Positions 60,443-64,000 of a DNA stretch of 64,000 bases are shown here, piece after piece. Below the pieces are notes generated by a model. That model did no database searches. It was not told the DNA's origin and saw nothing but the letters and a program-made list of their open reading frames with translations. Numbering within the stretch: position 1 is the stretch's first letter; every line of letters begins with the position of its first letter. The position numbers and the translations under genes are program-made. This DNA is from Romanomermis culicivorax (Eukaryota > Nematoda > Enoplea > Mermithida > Mermithidae). The stretch covers positions 310,001 to 374,000 of the forward strand of contig CAWUHX010000116.1 in NCBI GenBank assembly GCA_963922205.1, given 5' to 3'.

Positions 60443-61783
60443 ATGGCGAAGACGAAGAAGGATAAAAAAGAAAAGTCGGCCGCCAACGAGGTGGTAACGC
60501 GTGAATACACGATCAACCTCCACAAGCGGATTCACGGCATGTAAGTGTCTTTTTTAATATTTGGGTCCATGTCATGTAATTTCCTGTGTTTTTTTGCTCA
60601 CAGCACCTGTACTTGGGGGGGTTTGGGGAACCCCCCCCCCCGCAACTTGGCCAACCATATACTCAACCCCCCCCCCCCAGTTTGGAAAAATTTGCAGAAA
60701 TGTGGAAAATTTCGACTTTTTTCGAACCCCCTCCTCTATACCTGTAAGACCTCCGACCATTTGGGGGGGGGGTAGAAAAAAGTCGAAATTTTTCCCAAAA
60801 AACATACACTTTTTGGCAAATTTTTTTAATTTTTTCCTAACTGGGGGGTAAATGATTTTGGGTACTGGGTTGGCCAAGTTGGGGGGGGGGTCCCCCCTCA
60901 AGGACAGGTATGCCCTCCTCCCACCCAAATTTCTGATTTACCCCCCCCCCTCCCCCAACTGGTCGGAGGAACTATTTTTTTCCACATTTGAACTGGAATG
61001 TGCAAAAAAATTTTGAGGTCTTCCCACAAATGTGGAAGAAAAATTTTGGGTTTTCATATTGAAAAGATGCATTTTGGGAGATCAAAATCTCGTAATTTTC
61101 CGGCGCTTCGCGCCGGTTATAACTTTAATAATTATCATTATTCATTAAGTAGCTCAGACGCGGCTTTTATCATGTCTACCTTCATTTAGCACTTAATCCA
61201 GCGTTTTTTTTTGTGCACGAACATTTGTGCCAATTAGCGCAAGGGGCCAATTTTTTTTCTAATTTTTGAGCGGGCGCGTTCATTTTTCAGCGGCTTTAAA
61301 TATCGCGCGCCACGTGCGATCAAGGAAATTCGGAAATTCGCGTTCAAACAAATGGGAACGCAAGATGTTCGTGTCGACACCCGTGTTAACAAGCACGTCT
61401 GGTCTCACGGTGTGAGGTAAATATATTTTAAATCATGAATAACCGCCATTTCCAGTTTTCTTGTATCCTTTATCCGCATGACCAGTTGCCGCTATCTCAG
61501 CTGTCCCATATACTTTTCAGGAACGTTCCGTACAGAGTACGCGTCCGCTTAAGCCGTCGTCGCAACGAGGACGAAGACTCTCCTCACAAATTGTACACTC
61601 TCGTTACATTCGTTTCCGTCGACAAATTTAAAGGTACCAAAGAAAATTTCTTCGAGCCTGATTGAATATTTTGAAAATTGAACTTGTGTCAATTTTATTC
61701 AATACTGATAACTTTTCTTCTTAGACCTTGTGTCATTGTGAAATTTTTCAGGCTTGACAACCGTCAACGTCGATAACGAATGA
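60443..61783 (+). CDS. RPL31: Large-subunit ribosomal protein eL31
   Basis: Four exons: 60443-60540, 61291-61416, 61521-61633 and 61752-61783 (stop TGA), giving 122 aa with all phases consistent. A basic N-terminus precedes [18 protein letters not shown]. Further blocks are [49 protein letters not shown] and a C-terminal [10 protein letters not shown], all standard for eL31 near the peptide exit tunnel of the 60S subunit. The start codon follows a TTTATAG acceptor by 4 nt. A pyrimidine tract CTCTTCCTGT at 60418 could instead be a 5'TOP transcription start. Intron 1 (750 nt) contains nested family A elements and a family G fragment. AATAAA at 61838 follows the stop, and uS19 begins only 225 bp downstream on the same strand. 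Confidence 0.97.
60601..60968 (+). mobile_element. Family A host copy in eL31 intron 1, split by a second copy
   Basis: The two halves 60601-60736 and 60913-60968 read as one family A element, with ACCTGTAC at the left and CCAACTGGTCGGAGG at the right. The final TACAGGTATG end is missing, so the right terminus is truncated. Confidence 0.75.
60737..60912 (-). mobile_element. Family A copy nested in family A
   Basis: A 176-bp element with ends TATACCTGTA / GACAGGTATG and duplication CCCTCCTC (60729-60736, 60913-60920), inserted in inverse orientation into the copy around it. Confidence 0.85.
60969..61205 (+). repeat. Family G fragment in eL31 intron 1
   Basis: It starts TTTTTTTCCACATTTG, carries the perfect hairpin at 61100-61116 and stops inside the CATGTCTACCTTCA block. 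Confidence 0.6.
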
Positions 61784-61837
61784 ATTAACGTTTTCTGTTT
61801 AAATATTGTCATGTTGCTCGAAAGTACTTTCGTACAG

Positions 61838-61843
61838 AATAAA
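61838..61843 (+). promoter_or_regulatory. Poly(A) signal AATAAA of eL31
   Basis: It lies 55 nt after the eL31 stop and 166 nt before the uS19 ATG. Confidence 0.7.
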
Positions 61844-61935
61844 ATTTATGGATTGATTTTACGCTCACAGGACGAAATTCATTGTTGCTATTACAATTAT
61901 TTCGACGGTTTCCAACATTTATCACCGATATCAAC

Positions 61936-61991
61936 TAATTTTCTTCTATGTTCAGGATTTAGGCGTATCTTCATTCGTTTCCTCTATTTAG
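61936..61991 (+). promoter_or_regulatory. Candidate splice acceptors (outron) before uS19
   Basis: TTTTCTTCTATGTTCAG ends at 61955 and TTTCCTCTATTTAG ends at 61991, leaving 53 or 17 nt before the ATG. No donor for a normal 5' UTR intron was identified in the short gap after eL31. Confidence 0.45.
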
Positions 61992-62008
61992 TATTATTTG
62001 CTGCAATT

Positions 62009-62155
62009 ATGGTGAATAACCTACCCGGATAATTATGTTCGCTCTACACGTGGCGTATTTCGTTTTTAGGCCGACGAAGAACATAAAAAGAAGCGTACTT
62101 TCCGCAAATTTACCTATCGTGGCGTCGATTTAGATCAACTGCTCGACTTGAATAA
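62009..62155 (+). CDS. RPS15: Small-subunit ribosomal protein uS19 (RPS15), 5' exons only
   Basis: Exon 1 codes only for the initiator Met (62009-62011), followed by the donor GTGAAT. Exon 2 runs from 62070 to about 62155 and encodes [18 protein letters not shown] followed by [10 protein letters not shown], the conserved N-terminus of eukaryotic uS19, which contacts 18S rRNA in the 40S head. The exon 2 donor is read as GTACGT at 62156, with GTAATA at 62160 as an alternative. The remainder of the protein (about 115 residues in the family) is not found before the window ends, so intron 2 exceeds 1.8 kb and carries family I and J elements. A splice acceptor ending at 61991 leaves a 17-nt leader before the ATG. 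A solitary-ATG first exon is also known in vertebrate RPS15. Confidence 0.9.
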
Positions 62156-62641
62156 GTACGTAATACTTCCCCTTTTCATTCATTATTTATGTTTCTGGTC
62201 CAAAATTTTAATACTGGGTCCAGGTCCGCAAAATAGTTGGGTAATTTAGGGTCGGGATTCATTGTATTTTTCAAAACGTTGTGACGTACTTTTACTTTTG
62301 TATCATCTTCCAACTAAATAGTCGGGTAATTCTGAGTTCGTTATGTTTTTCCACTCGCTATTCTGTGTGACATCATTAAGACACGATTTCTGAGAGATTT
62401 GACTGCTCCGTTGACCAATTTATAATATCTGGAAATTAATTATTTTGAGTGGTTTTACATGCCGAGTATTGTGACAGCATTCATCGGCGCCAAAGTCAAA
62501 TTTTTTTCTTTGTACAGATGTTTTGACCGATCTTTCTACATGTGTACGAAGAAGCTCGCTGAACACTGCTTAACATTTGTTCAACTTCTTTTAAGAGTAA
62601 TAGAGATCCCAACTTTTGTGCTTATTATTCTTCCTCACTAT

Positions 62642-63101
62642 CACTGTTTTTTGTACTTTACAAACAAAACGGTCCAGATTACAAACGAAAATTTGGGCTT
62701 CGTTTGTACCAGTACAAACGAAAATTGTTGGACAAAAAAAATTTTTGTTACTCAGCAGCTGTCAGTATTCACTATCAATGGACTTTGTAGGACTTGTTTG
62801 TTATGCGTCCACATCGAAAACGACAAACTAGCAGCTGTGGCATAATAATAAAAGCTTTTTGTATAGTACTCCACTAGTGCATGTTATGTGCCTCATGATC
62901 AAGTGTTTTATGTGTCTGAATTTGTAGCCTTCTTATGTGTCTCGTGGAAATAGCCAACGTATTCATATTTCACTGCATGTTTGTTGCATTTTATAACAAT
63001 GAATCCTTTTTTCAGCAATTTTTCGCAAATTTTAGAGTACAAAAGGTTTTTGAGAGGTCGTTTGTACCAGTAAAATTGGACCGAGTGCAAAAAAAACATT
63101 G
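62642..63101. mobile_element. Family I hAT-like element in uS19 intron 2
   Basis: A 460-bp element with ends CACTGTTTTTTGTAC / TGCAAAAAAAACATTG and perfect duplication CTCACTAT (62634-62641, 63102-63109). It is the reverse-orientation relative of 18072-18543. Confidence 0.87.
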
Positions 63102-63380
63102 CTCACTATTATGAATTAAGATGTCATAGGTAATTTGAAATAGAAAATTTTGTCAACCTCATCATGTAACTAACATCTATACGTATTTTACAAGTTTCCT
63201 TTTCAATTTTTCCGATGTCCGGGCTCCAACAACCTGATTTTGAAACATATCGGTTATTCATTGCGTTCATTCAACTGAAATTTTGAATTTCATTCCAACG
63301 TTCACCTCATTTTTTCTTATAGAAGGCTGAGGCTTTGCGTTTTTCGGCACATGTTATGCAATAAGATTCATGGTTCTAAC

Positions 63381-63579
63381 CAGACATGCACGACAAGAAT
63401 TTTCAAAGGGGGAGGGTAAGCAAAAAAACAAAAATATTCTACAAGCCTGTTTTTCATACAAAATATGCACAAAAATCTTGAAAAAAGTTCAGGGGGTGTT
63501 TTGCCGATTTTTTGGCCACGTATGGTGGCTAGGGTCTCAGGTAAGGGGGTTTACCCCCCTCCCCCTATGTGCATGTATG
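63381..63579. mobile_element. Family J hAT-like MITE
   Basis: A 199-bp element with ends CAGACATGCACGA / GTGCATGTATG and perfect duplication GTTCTAAC (63373-63380, 63580-63587). Confidence 0.85.
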
Positions 63580-64000
63580 GTTCTAACCGAAGAAAAGCTT
63601 TGTAGCATAAAAATCTTATGAGGTACTTTGTATGTGCCCTTGTTTCATTTTACTACCGATGAGAAGATGAAAATTTTTTAAACACAATCAGAAAAGTACA
63701 CGCATATCAACTAAAACATTTCTGAACAGAAAACGCGTTTCAAAAAAAATTTCTACTTTACACTATTGTGGAAAAGGGTGCGTAGGAAAACGGTGATTCT
63801 CTTTCCCAGAAAAAAAAATATTTCGAATACAGATCGCAGAATTAGAAGAATGAAAATATTTTCAAACTAATTTGGTAAAATTCATTCACTTATGCTTTGA
63901 ATAGTTTGAACAACTTTACAGAAGCATGAAGTATAATTCTTTACTATGCAAAATGAGAAAATCTATTAAATCATTCTCTGTTGATAAATTTATTCCAAAA

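Overview
This is a window from an animal nuclear genome, AT-rich and crowded with transposons. Six protein-coding genes can be rebuilt from spliced exons with GT..AG introns: an LDL-receptor class A membrane protein with a PPxY tail (+), a PNPLA8/iPLA2-gamma patatin phospholipase (+), the spliceosomal Sm protein B (+), V-ATPase subunit d (-), ribosomal protein eL31 (+) and the first exons of ribosomal protein uS19/RPS15 (+, running off the right edge). Exons were chained by homology and by reading phase at every junction; the joined lengths fit the families (PNPLA8-like 560 aa, SmB 177 aa, subunit d 353 aa, eL31 122 aa). The organism cannot be named. TTAGGC-like repeat tracts (the nematode telomere unit), 3' splice sites directly in front of several start codons, and a 225-bp gap between eL31 and uS19 are all compatible with a nematode or another spliced-leader-using invertebrate, but none proves it.

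Layout: 1-13.6 kb holds only repeats. 13.6-21.5 kb is the LDLa gene, with a 5.3-kb intron carrying a long inverted repeat. 22.7-36.4 kb is the phospholipase. 37.0-44.5 kb is SmB, whose first coding exon appears to be just the ATG. 44.5-48.2 kb is the convergent intergenic gap. 48.2-50.9 kb is subunit d on the minus strand. 50.9-60.4 kb is nested repeats. 60.4-64 kb holds eL31 and the start of uS19.

The dominant content is DNA transposons. About twenty insertions have target-site duplications readable by eye, nearly all 8 bp, which marks the hAT superfamily. They fall into at least ten families (called A, B, D, E, F, G, I, J, R and BED-hAT here), most without any coding capacity. Two BED-hAT copies keep a BED zinc finger and the hAT C-terminal dimerisation segment but share the same loss of the catalytic middle. 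Nesting (B in F, D in E, A in G, A in A, G in G, A in a LINE) gives a relative order of insertion. A short GC-rich hairpin (core GGCGCTTCGCGCC after an A/T-rich stretch) occurs about 25 times in otherwise unrelated elements and is the most unexplained signal. Also present are an intact tRNA-Thr(UGU) gene and a decayed copy sharing the same ~100-bp 5' flank, a LINE reverse-transcriptase relic, a mariner relic, a PIF/Harbinger-like MITE and a long fold-back element.
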